A DNA stretch of 64,000 nt from Caulobacter mirabilis (GTDB taxonomy: Bacteria; Pseudomonadota; Alphaproteobacteria; Caulobacterales; Caulobacteraceae): contig NZ_CP024201.1 of the NCBI RefSeq assembly GCF_002749615.1, positions 496,001 to 560,000 of the forward strand. The letters run 5' to 3'. Shown in pieces: positions 16,240 to 24,293 of the stretch (positions are counted from its first letter, which is position 1; each line of letters begins with the position of its first letter). The position numbers were made by a program, and so were the translations under genes. The notes below the pieces were generated by a model, which had not been told where the DNA came from, did no database searches, and saw only the letters and a program-made list of their open reading frames with translations.

Positions 16240-17268
16240 CTAGCCGATCCGGCGCAGGGCGCGCTGGAACAGGCCGATGGTCTTGGCGTGAAGCAGGTCC
16301 CCGGTGGCCTTCGGCGCGCGGCCGGCGCAGGCGCGGGCGTGGGTGCCCTCCAGGATGATGCCCAGCTTGTAGCAGGCCAGCACCGCGTACCAGTCGACGG
16401 CCGACAGGTCGCGGGTCGTGCGGGCGCGGTAGTGCTCGACCAGTTCGTCGGCGGACGGGAAGCCCTTCCAGGGGCGCACGGCCACGTCCTCGACGGCGGG
16501 GTCGTCGGTCTCGGGCCAGGTCGCGACCAGCCAACCCAGGTCGATCAGCGGATCGCCGATCGTGCTCAGCTCCCAGTCGACGATCGCCGCCAGTTCGGGA
16601 CTGTCATGGCGGAACATGACGTTGCCCAGGTGGTAGTCGCCGTGGAGGATCCCGGGCTGGAAGCGGGCGGGGCAGTGGGCGTCGAGCCAGGCCGCGACCC
16701 GGTCCACGCCGGGGATCTCGCCCGGTCCGGTCCAGCCGTCGAACTCGGCGTAGGAGTCCAGCTGGCCCTTCCAGCGGGCGACCTGTCGGCTCAGGAAGTT
16801 GTCCGGCTTGCCGAAGCCCTCGAGGCCGACCGCGCGGTAGTCCAGCGCGCCCAGGGCGGCGATGGCCTCGACCATCGACAGGCCCATGCGCCGGCGGGCG
16901 GCCTCCGAACTCGCGTGCAGCGGCGGCAGGCCGGACGCGGCGTTGAAGCCGTCGACAGGCGCCATCAGGTAGAAAGCCGCGCCCAACACGGTCTCGTCCG
17001 GGCAGGCCGCGATCAGGCCGGGGTGCGGGACGTCGGTTCCGGCCAGCGCCGCCAGGACGCGCGCCTCGCGGCGCATGGTCTCGTTGCTGTTGGCGCGCAG
17101 ATGCGGCGGCGGCCTGCGCAAGACGTAGGTCCGTCCGGCCCGCGAGAACTTCAGCAGGATGTTCTGGGTGCCGCCCGCCAGCAGGACGGCGTCCTCGATC
17201 GCGCCGGAACCCTGTCCGACGCTGTCCATCCAGGCCGCCAGGGCGGCGAGGTCCACGGCCGTTTCCAC
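16240..17268 (-). CDS. APH-type phosphotransferase (ACAD11 kinase-like)
   Basis: About 342 residues of the aminoglycoside phosphotransferase/choline-kinase fold. The N-lobe is GGTQNILLKFSRAGRTYVLRRPP. The catalytic HGDYHLGNVMF (about residue 220) and the metal-binding IVDWELSTIGDPLIDLGW are intact. It probably phosphorylates a hydroxyacyl-CoA rather than an antibiotic, given the acyl-CoA dehydrogenase next to it. I place the start at GTG 17268 because AAGG lies 8 bases upstream; GTG 17277 is the alternative. A longer in-frame extension would cross the divergent promoter. Confidence 0.87.
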   Translation of the reverse strand: METAVDLAALAAWMDSVGQGSGAIEDAVLLAGGTQNILLKFSRAGRTYVLRRPPPHLRANSNETMRREARVLAALAGTDVPHPGLIAACPDETVLGAAFYLMAPVDGFNAASGLPPLHASSEAARRRMGLSMVEAIAALGALDYRAVGLEGFGKPDNFLSRQVARWKGQLDSYAEFDGWTGPGEIPGVDRVAAWLDAHCPARFQPGILHGDYHLGNVMFRHDSPELAAIVDWELSTIGDPLIDLGWLVATWPETDDPAVEDVAVRPWKGFPSADELVEHYRARTTRDLSAVDWYAVLACYKLGIILEGTHARACAGRAPKATGDLLHAKTIGLFQRALRRIG

Positions 17269-17289
17269 CTTACGCACCTTGTGATCGCG

Positions 17290-17322
17290 CGATTTAAGAC
17301 AATTGGATAATTTGATTGACCG
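17290..17322. promoter_or_regulatory. Intergenic operator candidate (TetR/kinase operon)
   Basis: AT-rich patch between the divergent kinase operon and TetR gene containing CAAT-N11-ATTG as a loose inverted repeat. It is likely to hold both promoters and the TetR site. Confidence 0.35.
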
Positions 17323-17350
17323 CACGGAAGGCAATGCGCTTTCTGAAGCC

Positions 17351-17986
17351 ATGGTCCGCCCCGACTCAAAGCCCGGAACGGAGGCCTCGCGCCGGCTCAA
17401 GCAGGTCGCCTGCCGGCTGTTCGCCGAGCGGGGCGTCGACGGCGTCACCGTGCGCGACATCGCCGAGGCGGCCGGGCAGAAGAACCACGCGGCCGTCGGC
17501 TATCACTTCGGCTCAAAGGCGGCGCTGATCCGTGAGCTGGTCGTCGATGGAGCCGCCCATATCGACGAGAACCGCAACGCCGCGCTCGACCGGCTGGAGG
17601 CCGCGGGCGGACCGGGCGCGGTCCTGGATGTGGTCGAGGTCCTGATCGCCACCTCCGTGGACCTCGATGGCACGGGGCTGGAGGACAGCTACAACCGCTT
17701 CGTGGTGCTGCTGGGCATGAGCCATCCGCGCACCTTCATGGCGGCGCTCGATGGGCGCTGGAACTCCGGCTACCTGCGCTGCCTGGAGCATCTGCGCCGG
17801 TTGATGCCGGACATGCCGCCGGCCCTGAAGAACGAGCGGCTGGTGTTCATGGGCGCCTATCTGGGCGGCGTCCTGGCCGGCCGCGAGGCGGCGTTGGCCG
17901 ACCGCACGCGCGAGCACCCGACCTGGGGCTCGGACCAGACCCTGGCGCACTTCGCCACGACGATGGCGGCGCTGCTGGAGGCGTAG
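17351..17986 (+). CDS. TetR/AcrR family regulator of the acyl-CoA operon
   Basis: About 211 residues. The N-terminal HTH is typical: ASRRLKQVACRLFAERGVDGVTVRDIAEAAGQKNHAAVGYHFGSKAAL, split by the turn at GQKN. The C-terminal ligand domain is unremarkable. The ATG at 17351 is preferred; a TTG at 17303 opens the same frame but lies in the promoter region. Its position, divergent from the kinase/ACAD/MDR operon, argues that it represses that operon and senses an acyl-CoA, which is inference. Confidence 0.88.
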   Translation: MVRPDSKPGTEASRRLKQVACRLFAERGVDGVTVRDIAEAAGQKNHAAVGYHFGSKAALIRELVVDGAAHIDENRNAALDRLEAAGGPGAVLDVVEVLIATSVDLDGTGLEDSYNRFVVLLGMSHPRTFMAALDGRWNSGYLRCLEHLRRLMPDMPPALKNERLVFMGAYLGGVLAGREAALADRTREHPTWGSDQTLAHFATTMAALLEA

Positions 17987-17993
17987 CGGGGCT

Positions 17994-18113
17994 GGATCCT
18001 TCCCTCTGGGGGAGGTGGCTCGCCGCAGGCGAGACGGAGGGGGTTTGCCGGACCGACTCTTGACCCCCTCAGTCGTCGCTTCGCGCCGACAGCTCCCCCG
18101 GAGGGGAGCATCC
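17994..18113. repeat. Intergenic inverted repeat, CTCCCCC family
   Basis: Arms GGATCCTTCCCTCTGGGGGAG.. (17994 on) and ..CTCCCCCGGAGGGGAGCATCC (to 18113) fold back on each other. A related element is at 43374-43483. This fills the gap between the TetR gene and the tacA-like gene. Confidence 0.65.
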
Positions 18114-18126
18114 TGACAGCGTAGAC

Positions 18127-19584
18127 CTAGGACGCCTGTTCCATGCCCTCGTCGCCGACGTCGATGCCCTGTTCCCGCACCTTGCGGTACAGGGTCGAGC
18201 GGCCGATGCCGAGACGGCGGGCCACCTCACTCATGTGGCCGGCGTAGATCTCGATGGCCAGCTGGATCAGGTCCCGCTCGATCTCCTCCAGCGGGCGGAC
18301 GTGGCCGCGGGCGTCGAGGATACGGACCGGCGCGTCCTTGCTGATCTCGGCGATCAGCTGCTGGGCGGTCGGGGCGCTGACCTCGCCGGACAGGGCCTCG
18401 GGCGCGATCTTCACGCCCGAGATGGCCGGGAAGTCGTGCGGCTGCAGATAGGGCGCATCGGCCAGGATGATGGCGCGGTAGACCGCGTTCTCCAGTTGCC
18501 GGACATTCCCGGGCCAGTCGAAGCCGCTGAGGATGGCCATGGTCTCGGCGCTGGCGCCGGCGACCCGCTTGCCTTCCTCGACGTTGAACCGGGCGATGAA
18601 GTGCTCGACCAGGGCCGGGATATCCTCGCGCCGCTCGCGCAGGGACGGGGCCTCGATCGGATAGACGTTCAAGCGATAGAACAGGTCTTCGCGGAAGCGG
18701 CCTTCGGCCACGGCGTTGCTCAGGTCGCGGTTGGTCGCCGAGACGATCCGGACGTCGACCTTCACCGAGCGCTTCGCGCCGATCGGGTCGATCTCGCTCT
18801 CCTGCAGCGCGCGCAGCAGCTTGACCTGCATGTCGAGCGGCAGCTCGCCGACCTCATCCAGGAACAGGGTGCCGCCGTCCGCCTCGCGGAACTTGCCCAG
18901 GTGCTTCTCCGATGCGCCGGTGAAGCTGCCCTTCTCGTGGCCGAACAGGATCGACTCGACCAGGTTCTCCGGGATCGCGCCGCAGTTCACGGCCACGAAC
19001 GGCTTGCCGGCGCGATCGGACGAGCCGTGCACCGCCCGGGCGATGACCTCCTTGCCGACGCCGCTTTCGCCGGTGATCAGGATCGGGATCGACGACTTCG
19101 CCGCCCGCTCGCCCAGCCGCTTGACCATGTTCATGGCCGGGCTGTCGCCGATGAGATCCTTGAAGGTGCTGCGGCCGCTGACCTGCTTCTTCAGCCGGTC
19201 GACCTCGGTGCGCATCTCGCCCATCGACAGCATGTTGCGGATCGAGACGATGATCCGCTCCGGGCTGGCCGGCTTGACGAAGAAGTCGCCGGCGCCCGCC
19301 TGCATGGCCTTGACCACCGTGTCGACGCCGCCGCCGGCGGTGAGCACGACGACCGGCTGGGCGAAGCCGCGCGCGCGCATCTCCTTCAGCGTGTCCTGGC
19401 CGTTGAGGCCCGGCATCTGCATGTCGAGCAGCACCACGTCCGCGGCCTGGCCCGTGGTGAGATGCTTCAGCGCCGCATCGCCGTCCTCGGCCTGCGCGAC
19501 GGCGAAGCCTTCGCGCTCGAGAACCGCCTGGATGAGGCGACGTTGTGTCGGGTCGTCGTCGACGACCAGGACCGTTTTGGTCAT
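18127..19584 (-). CDS. tacA: Sigma-54-dependent response regulator, TacA-like
   Basis: A 485-residue NtrC-family regulator. The receiver domain has VVDDDPTQRR, phospho-acceptor Asp in VVLLDMQMPG (about residue 52) and the Lys in FFVKPAS. The AAA+ domain has Walker A ITGESGVGKE, the sigma-54 contact loop as GSFTGA rather than GAFTGA, and LFLDEVGELP. A C-terminal Fis-type HTH follows (MSEVARRLGIGRSTLYRKV). The match to Caulobacter TacA, which drives stalk and polar genes through RpoN, is good, and gapR is near in both. The start is MTKTVLV at 19584; the longer frame adds an unlikely leader. Confidence 0.85.
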   Translation of the reverse strand: MTKTVLVVDDDPTQRRLIQAVLEREGFAVAQAEDGDAALKHLTTGQAADVVLLDMQMPGLNGQDTLKEMRARGFAQPVVVLTAGGGVDTVVKAMQAGAGDFFVKPASPERIIVSIRNMLSMGEMRTEVDRLKKQVSGRSTFKDLIGDSPAMNMVKRLGERAAKSSIPILITGESGVGKEVIARAVHGSSDRAGKPFVAVNCGAIPENLVESILFGHEKGSFTGASEKHLGKFREADGGTLFLDEVGELPLDMQVKLLRALQESEIDPIGAKRSVKVDVRIVSATNRDLSNAVAEGRFREDLFYRLNVYPIEAPSLRERREDIPALVEHFIARFNVEEGKRVAGASAETMAILSGFDWPGNVRQLENAVYRAIILADAPYLQPHDFPAISGVKIAPEALSGEVSAPTAQQLIAEISKDAPVRILDARGHVRPLEEIERDLIQLAIEIYAGHMSEVARRLGIGRSTLYRKVREQGIDVGDEGMEQAS

Positions 19585-19749
19585 GTGAAGAACACCCACC
19601 GAAAAACCGGCCGCACCCATCATGGGGTAGGGCTCTTGTTGACCCGGATTGAAACACGGTCCGGTAAAGGCGGGGTTTCGGAGACCTGAGTCCGGGGTTA
19701 ACGGGTCCAAGCGCTGTAAGGGTTTGGGTGACTCTGATGGCTTGTAATT

Positions 19750-19765
19750 TACCGTCCAGACGGTA
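19750..19765. promoter_or_regulatory. Palindromic operator for the TetR-SMR operon
   Basis: TACCGTC-CA-GACGGTA is a perfect 7-base inverted repeat with a 2-base spacer, 10 bases before the TetR start. It is a probable autoregulatory site. Confidence 0.7.
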
Positions 19766-19775
19766 TGTAGGCCGT

Positions 19776-20351
19776 ATGAGCACCCCCCGTATCCGATGCC
19801 CGGAAGCCACCCGCGCCCAGATCATCGAGGCCGCGATCCGCACCGCCCATGAGGAGGGCGCGGCCGGCTTCACCCTCGACGCCGTCGTGGCTCGCCTGCC
19901 TTTCAGCAAGGGCGCGCTGCTGCATCATTTCCCCAACAAGCTGGCGCTGCTGGAGGGCGTGGTCGACCATCTCGGCCAGGACTTCGTGAACCAGATCCGC
20001 GAGCGGGTGGCGAAGGATCCGAATCCCTACGTGCCGCATGCCCGCGCCTATCTGCAGGCGACCATCGACGAAGTGGACGCGCCGGACTACGCCAGCGTGA
20101 GCCGGGCGGTGCTGGTCGCCTGCCTGCTGGAGCCCTCGATCGGCTCGCGATGGCAGGCGCATATCGCGCGCATTCGCGCCGACGACCCGACGGAGCCGGC
20201 CGCCGCCGACGACGCCTTGATCCTGCGGCTGGTGGCGGATGGTCTCTGGCTGAACGACATCATGGGCGGCCATCCGATCTCGCCCGACCAGCGCCGTGCT
20301 CTGACCCAGATCCTCAGCCCGAATCTTCCTGTGACGGGAGCCAAGCGATGA
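19776..20351 (+). CDS. TetR family regulator of SMR efflux
   Basis: A 191-residue TetR protein. The HTH is RAQIIEAAIRTAHEEGAAGFTLDAVVARLPFSKGALLHHFPNKLALL, split at RLPFSK. The C-terminal domain ends LSPNLPVTGAKR. The start at 19776 places a perfect palindrome just upstream, so autorepression is likely. Its stop overlaps the SMR gene start by ATGA, giving a two-gene efflux operon that responds to the pump's substrates. Confidence 0.88.
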   Translation: MSTPRIRCPEATRAQIIEAAIRTAHEEGAAGFTLDAVVARLPFSKGALLHHFPNKLALLEGVVDHLGQDFVNQIRERVAKDPNPYVPHARAYLQATIDEVDAPDYASVSRAVLVACLLEPSIGSRWQAHIARIRADDPTEPAAADDALILRLVADGLWLNDIMGGHPISPDQRRALTQILSPNLPVTGAKR

Positions 20352-20686
20352 GCCCCGTCACCTGGGCGGCCATGCTGGGCGCCATCCTGTTCGAAGTCGT
20401 CGGAACCACCCTGCTGCAGCAATCCCAGCAGTTCACGCGGACCGGACCGACGCTCGGCATGGCGGCCTGCTATGGGATGGCCTTCTACCTGCTGAGCATC
20501 GCGCTGAAGGAGATGCCGGTCAGCATCGCCTATGCGGTGTGGAGCGGCCTGGGCATCACTCTGATCGCGCTGATCGGCTGGGTCGTACTGAAGCAGAAGC
20601 TCGATGCGCCGGCCTTGATCGGCATCGCCATGATCGTCGGCGGCGTGGTGGTGATGAACCTGTTCTCGAAGTCCATCAGCCACTAG
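20348..20686 (+). CDS. Small multidrug resistance (SMR) efflux protein
   Basis: A 112-residue EmrE-like protein with four membrane helices. The essential membrane Glu is present in GAILFEVVGTTLL (residue 14 or so), and the helix-3 signature PVSIAYAVWSGLGITLIALIGW is clear. Members work as dimers that exchange protons for cationic drugs. It is translationally coupled to the TetR gene. The stop overlaps the convergent hybrid kinase gene by four bases. Confidence 0.93.
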   Translation: MSPVTWAAMLGAILFEVVGTTLLQQSQQFTRTGPTLGMAACYGMAFYLLSIALKEMPVSIAYAVWSGLGITLIALIGWVVLKQKLDAPALIGIAMIVGGVVVMNLFSKSISH

Positions 20687-22536
20687 GCGGCGACGGGCGC
20701 CGCGCTCCTCGCGCCCAGCACGCGGTTCATCTCCCCGACCAGTTCGGGGATCTGGATCGGCTTGGCGACATGGCCGCAGAAGCCCTGGGCCATATAGTCG
20801 TCCCGTCCGCCGGTGAGGACGTCGGCCGTGACCGCGATGGTCGGGGTCGACCGGTTCGGCCCGTCCAGGATGCGAAGCGCCTTCAGGGTGTCGACGCCGT
20901 TCATGCCCGGCATCTGGATATCCATGAGGATCAGGTCGTAGAGCTGCGCGGCGCCGTGTTCGACCGCCGCCGGACCGTTGGAGGCCTGGGTCACCTCGTG
21001 GCCGAGGGCGTGGAGAATCTGCTCCAGGACCGCCAGGTTCACCCGGTTGTCGTCGACGATCAGGATCGACAGCGGCGCGTCGTCGGCGATCGAGGCGACG
21101 GGCTCCGTGGACGCCGCCGCCGGGCTCTCGGCGACCGTGACCGGAAGGCTCAGATGGAAGGCGGCGCCCTGGCCTTGCGCGCCTTCGGCCCAGAGCTCGC
21201 CGTCCATCAACTGCGCCAGCTGGCGGGAGATGGCCAGGCCCAGGCCGGCGCCGCCGAAGCGCCGCGAGGTCGACTGATCCGCCTGGGAGAAGCGCTCGAA
21301 CAGCGTCGACAGCTTTTCCGGATCCAGGCCGATGCCGGTGTCGCGCACCGTGACGTGCAGGCGGACCCGGGTCCGGTCGACCGGGCGGGCCTCGACGGTG
21401 ACCGCGACGCCGCCCTCGCTGGTGAACTTCAGGGCGTTGCCGATCAGGTTGAACAGAATCTGCCGCAGGCGCCGGGCGTCCAGCTCCAGGAACGCCGGCA
21501 CATCGTCGGCGATGTGGATCGTCAGATACAGCCCCTTCTCCGCGGCGGCGGGGGCCCAGAGCTGGATCAGGCCGTCGAGCAGGCAGCGCGGGTCCTCGGG
21601 CGTCGTCGCGATCTCGAGCTTGCCGGCGTCGATCTTCGAGATGTCGAGGATGTCGTTGAGGATCGACAGCAGGAACTCGCCGCTGTGGATCAGGGTGTCG
21701 ATGCGGCGCCTCTGGTCGTCGTCGTGAGCGGTCTTCTGCAGCAGCTGCGCCATGCCCAGCACGCCATTCATCGGCGTCCGGATCTCGTGGCTCATGGTGG
21801 CCAGGAAGTTGGCCTTGGCCTGACCGGCATGGCGGGCGTCCTCGCGGGCGCGTTCCGCTTCCTCCCGCTCGGCGGTCAGGCGTTCGATCAGGCGATTGTT
21901 CCGGTCCCGAAGCGTGTCCCAGTCGCCGAGGAGGCGGATGCTGGCGCCGGCGACCACGTTCAGGAACAAGGTTGTCAGGACCAGTGTCGCCATCAGCGGC
22001 GCGGCCGTCCGGAGCGGGAAGGCTGCGATGATGATGGCGGCCAAGCCGACGATCACCGGTCCGGCCGAAGCCCAGAACAGGGACCGTGAAAGCTGCCCCT
22101 GTCCGACGGCGACGCAGAGCAGCAGGCAGGCGGCGATGCCCGCGAGCAACAGCTCGGCCGGGCCTGGGCGGGCCAGGACGATGGCGACGGGACCGATCAT
22201 GGCGACCGTGGCCCGCGCCGACAGGTAGCGGATCAGGGCTCCCAGGACCTTTTCGGGCGCCAGGTCGGCCATCGCGTTCAGGCGCCGATAGCGATGCTGG
22301 ATGAAGGCGTCGGCGGCGATGCTCAAGGCGCCCGTGACCGTGGCGATGATCGGATGGCCGATCGCGGCCATCGGGATCATGAACAGCACCGTGGCGATCC
22401 ATAGGGCGACCGGCGGCACGATGAGCGCGTTGAGCGTGATCCACGGCACGCTGATCGACGGCAGGGCGCCGTCGTTCTCGTCCGTCATGTCCTCGAACGT
22501 CCAAAGGGCGCGCGGGGCGTTGTCCTGCCGGTCCAT
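20683..22536 (-). CDS. Membrane hybrid histidine kinase
   Basis: A 617-residue kinase. The first about 190 residues have roughly six membrane helices with no clear sensor domain. Then HisKA (phospho-His in MSHEIRTPMNGVLG), HATPase_c (NLIGNALKFTSEGG, DTGIGLDPEKL, GGAGLGLAIS) and a C-terminal receiver (ILIVDDNRVN, Asp in LILMDIQMPGMNG, Lys in HVAKPIQIPE). The output partner is unknown; no response regulator or Hpt gene is adjacent except the tacA-like gene 1 kb away. The layout resembles that of the kinase at 48 kb. Confidence 0.9.
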   Translation of the reverse strand: MDRQDNAPRALWTFEDMTDENDGALPSISVPWITLNALIVPPVALWIATVLFMIPMAAIGHPIIATVTGALSIAADAFIQHRYRRLNAMADLAPEKVLGALIRYLSARATVAMIGPVAIVLARPGPAELLLAGIAACLLLCVAVGQGQLSRSLFWASAGPVIVGLAAIIIAAFPLRTAAPLMATLVLTTLFLNVVAGASIRLLGDWDTLRDRNNRLIERLTAEREEAERAREDARHAGQAKANFLATMSHEIRTPMNGVLGMAQLLQKTAHDDDQRRRIDTLIHSGEFLLSILNDILDISKIDAGKLEIATTPEDPRCLLDGLIQLWAPAAAEKGLYLTIHIADDVPAFLELDARRLRQILFNLIGNALKFTSEGGVAVTVEARPVDRTRVRLHVTVRDTGIGLDPEKLSTLFERFSQADQSTSRRFGGAGLGLAISRQLAQLMDGELWAEGAQGQGAAFHLSLPVTVAESPAAASTEPVASIADDAPLSILIVDDNRVNLAVLEQILHALGHEVTQASNGPAAVEHGAAQLYDLILMDIQMPGMNGVDTLKALRILDGPNRSTPTIAVTADVLTGGRDDYMAQGFCGHVAKPIQIPELVGEMNRVLGARSAAPVAA

Positions 22537-22593
22537 GCCTGGCCCTTGGTCTCCGTGGGCCGGGCGACCCTAGTGGGTCAGCGTTAAGGCCCT

Positions 22594-23532
22594 CTAACCA
22601 CGTCCGGCGGCGACCGGGGTCGGTTCATGACGGACTTGAGGCGGCGCGGTTCGAAGCGGCGCCAGACGCGCGCTGTCCTCCCACAGTCTCGCGGCCAGCG
22701 CGTCGTCGTGGGCGACGGCCGACGGCCGGGTCTCGATCAGCGCCTCGCCGCGCACCGCCATGTAGCGTCCGCGGAGACCGGCGTAGCGCTCGTCCGTGGC
22801 CAGCGCCGCCAGCAGCCGCCCCGAATTCTCGGGCGTGCTGACCCGAGCCGTGCGGCGCACCAGCCGGGGCAGGATGAAGCGGAAGATGAGGCCGGCCGGG
22901 CCGGGATAGTCGCGCGCCAACCCCGTGCCGGGCGTGAAGCCCGGGTCCAGGGCGACGGTCGTCAGGTCGGGCCGGCGCTGGCCGAGTTCGCGGGCGGTCA
23001 TGACGTTCGCCAGCTTGGAGGCGGTGTAGGCCCTTCGGCCACGGGTCATGCGCCGTGGGTCGAGGTCCGGATCCTGCTTCGGCCAGGCCAGCTTGGCGGC
23101 GTCGATATGCCGGGGCGGCGGCAGGCCGGTGTCCTCGTCCGGGTCATGCGTCCCGCTGGCGGTCAGGACGATGCGGCCGTTGCGGGCGAGGTGCGGGAGC
23201 AGGGCGCGGATCAGCAGGTGATGGGCCAGATGGTTGACCGCGAAGCTGAGCTCGAATCCGTCGGCGCTGGTCGCGTCCGAGACGTTCTGGATACCGGCGT
23301 TGAGGATCAGGACGTCAATCTCGGGGTCGTCCGCGAAGGTTGCGGCGAAGGCTTCGACGCTGGCCAGCGACGCCAGGTCGAGCGATCGCGCCTCGAGCCT
23401 TCCGGCAAGGTCCGCAGGGAGGCGATCCGGAGCGCGCGCTCCGACGATGAGGGAAACCTTCGGTTCCGCCAGGAGGCGCTTGGCCGCCGCCAGGCCGATT
23501 CCCCCTGTGGCGCCTGTCATGACGATCCGCAT
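22594..23532 (-). CDS. SDR family oxidoreductase (retinol-dehydrogenase-like)
   Basis: A 312-residue short-chain dehydrogenase. The cofactor motif TGATGGIGLAAA is at residue 7, NAG in LILNAGIQ about residue 85, then a catalytic Ser-Tyr-Lys set with Tyr and Lys in RAYTASKLANV. The start is taken at MRIVMTG (23532), because the longer frame runs through a palindromic operator. A TetR gene lies upstream on the same strand, and the operator sits between the two genes. The substrate is unknown. Confidence 0.87.
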   Translation of the reverse strand: MRIVMTGATGGIGLAAAKRLLAEPKVSLIVGARAPDRLPADLAGRLEARSLDLASLASVEAFAATFADDPEIDVLILNAGIQNVSDATSADGFELSFAVNHLAHHLLIRALLPHLARNGRIVLTASGTHDPDEDTGLPPPRHIDAAKLAWPKQDPDLDPRRMTRGRRAYTASKLANVMTARELGQRRPDLTTVALDPGFTPGTGLARDYPGPAGLIFRFILPRLVRRTARVSTPENSGRLLAALATDERYAGLRGRYMAVRGEALIETRPSAVAHDDALAARLWEDSARLAPLRTAPPQVRHEPTPVAAGRG

Positions 23533-23553
23533 CCTGGTTCCCCACAAATTGGG

Positions 23554-23569
23554 TTGGTTGACCAACCAA
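23554..23569. promoter_or_regulatory. Palindromic operator upstream of the SDR gene
   Basis: TTGGTTG-AC-CAACCAA is a perfect 7-base inverted repeat with a 2-base spacer, 22 bases upstream of the SDR start. It is the probable binding site of the adjacent TetR protein. Confidence 0.65.
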
Positions 23570-23605
23570 ATGTAGAATGAGGCATGGCCGAAGACAAGCC
23601 GTCCG

Positions 23606-24196
23606 TCAGGCGATCCAGGCGCGAACGGCCTTCTCAATGTCATCGGCGGCGGCGTCGATCGGGAAGGCCGGGTCGGCGAGCCAGCTCAGCATGATCCCGT
23701 CGATCGCCGCCTTCAGCAGGCGGCCGATCTCGACGTCCCGTGGGGTTGGGTCCGTTTCGCCCCGCGCGGCGGCCAGGGTCAGGGCCGTCTCGCGAGCCGA
23801 GGCGTCGTTCAGGTCGCGCAGGACCTCGGCCAGCGACGGATTGGTCAGGGCCGCAGCGGCGAAGGCGAGGCGGACCTTGAAGAAGTCCCGTTCGGCCTCC
23901 AGCGAGGCGCGGGATGTCTTGAAATAGTCCGCCAGTTGGCGCTCCGGCGGCGAGGCTTCGCGGCGACGGGCGGACGCCTCGAGATAGTTGGCCAGCGCCT
24001 CGCGCAGCACGGCCTCCAGCAAGGCGGCCTTGCCAGGGAAATGGTAGTGCAGCAGTCCCGGCGTGATGTCGGCTTCCGCGGCGATGACCTTGACGCTCGC
24101 CGCTTCCAGGCCGTCGCGGGCGACGACGCGGAAGGCGGCGGCGATCAGGCGTTCGCGAGTGGTTGTCGGCTGGGCGAAGTAGGCGGGCGCGACCAT
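23606..24196 (-). CDS. TetR/AcrR family regulator
   Basis: A 196-residue TetR protein. The HTH is TTTRERLIAAAFRVVARDGLEAASVKVIAAEADITPGLLHYHFPGKAALLEAV, split at ITPG. The C-terminal part resembles the BetI-type ligand domain. The start is taken at MVAPAYF (24196); the longer frame would run into the divergent peptidase gene. It lies upstream of the SDR gene, with a palindromic site between them, and divergent from the oligoendopeptidase gene. Confidence 0.87.
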   Translation of the reverse strand: MVAPAYFAQPTTTRERLIAAAFRVVARDGLEAASVKVIAAEADITPGLLHYHFPGKAALLEAVLREALANYLEASARRREASPPERQLADYFKTSRASLEAERDFFKVRLAFAAAALTNPSLAEVLRDLNDASARETALTLAAARGETDPTPRDVEIGRLLKAAIDGIMLSWLADPAFPIDAAADDIEKAVRAWIA

Positions 24197-24293
24197 GGCT
24201 GTCCGATATGATGTCGAGGTTCGACCATAGAGGGCGGGCGCCGGCGGCGATACGGGGGTTCCCGTCGGCCGCCGCCGGGTCCATATGCGCCCC

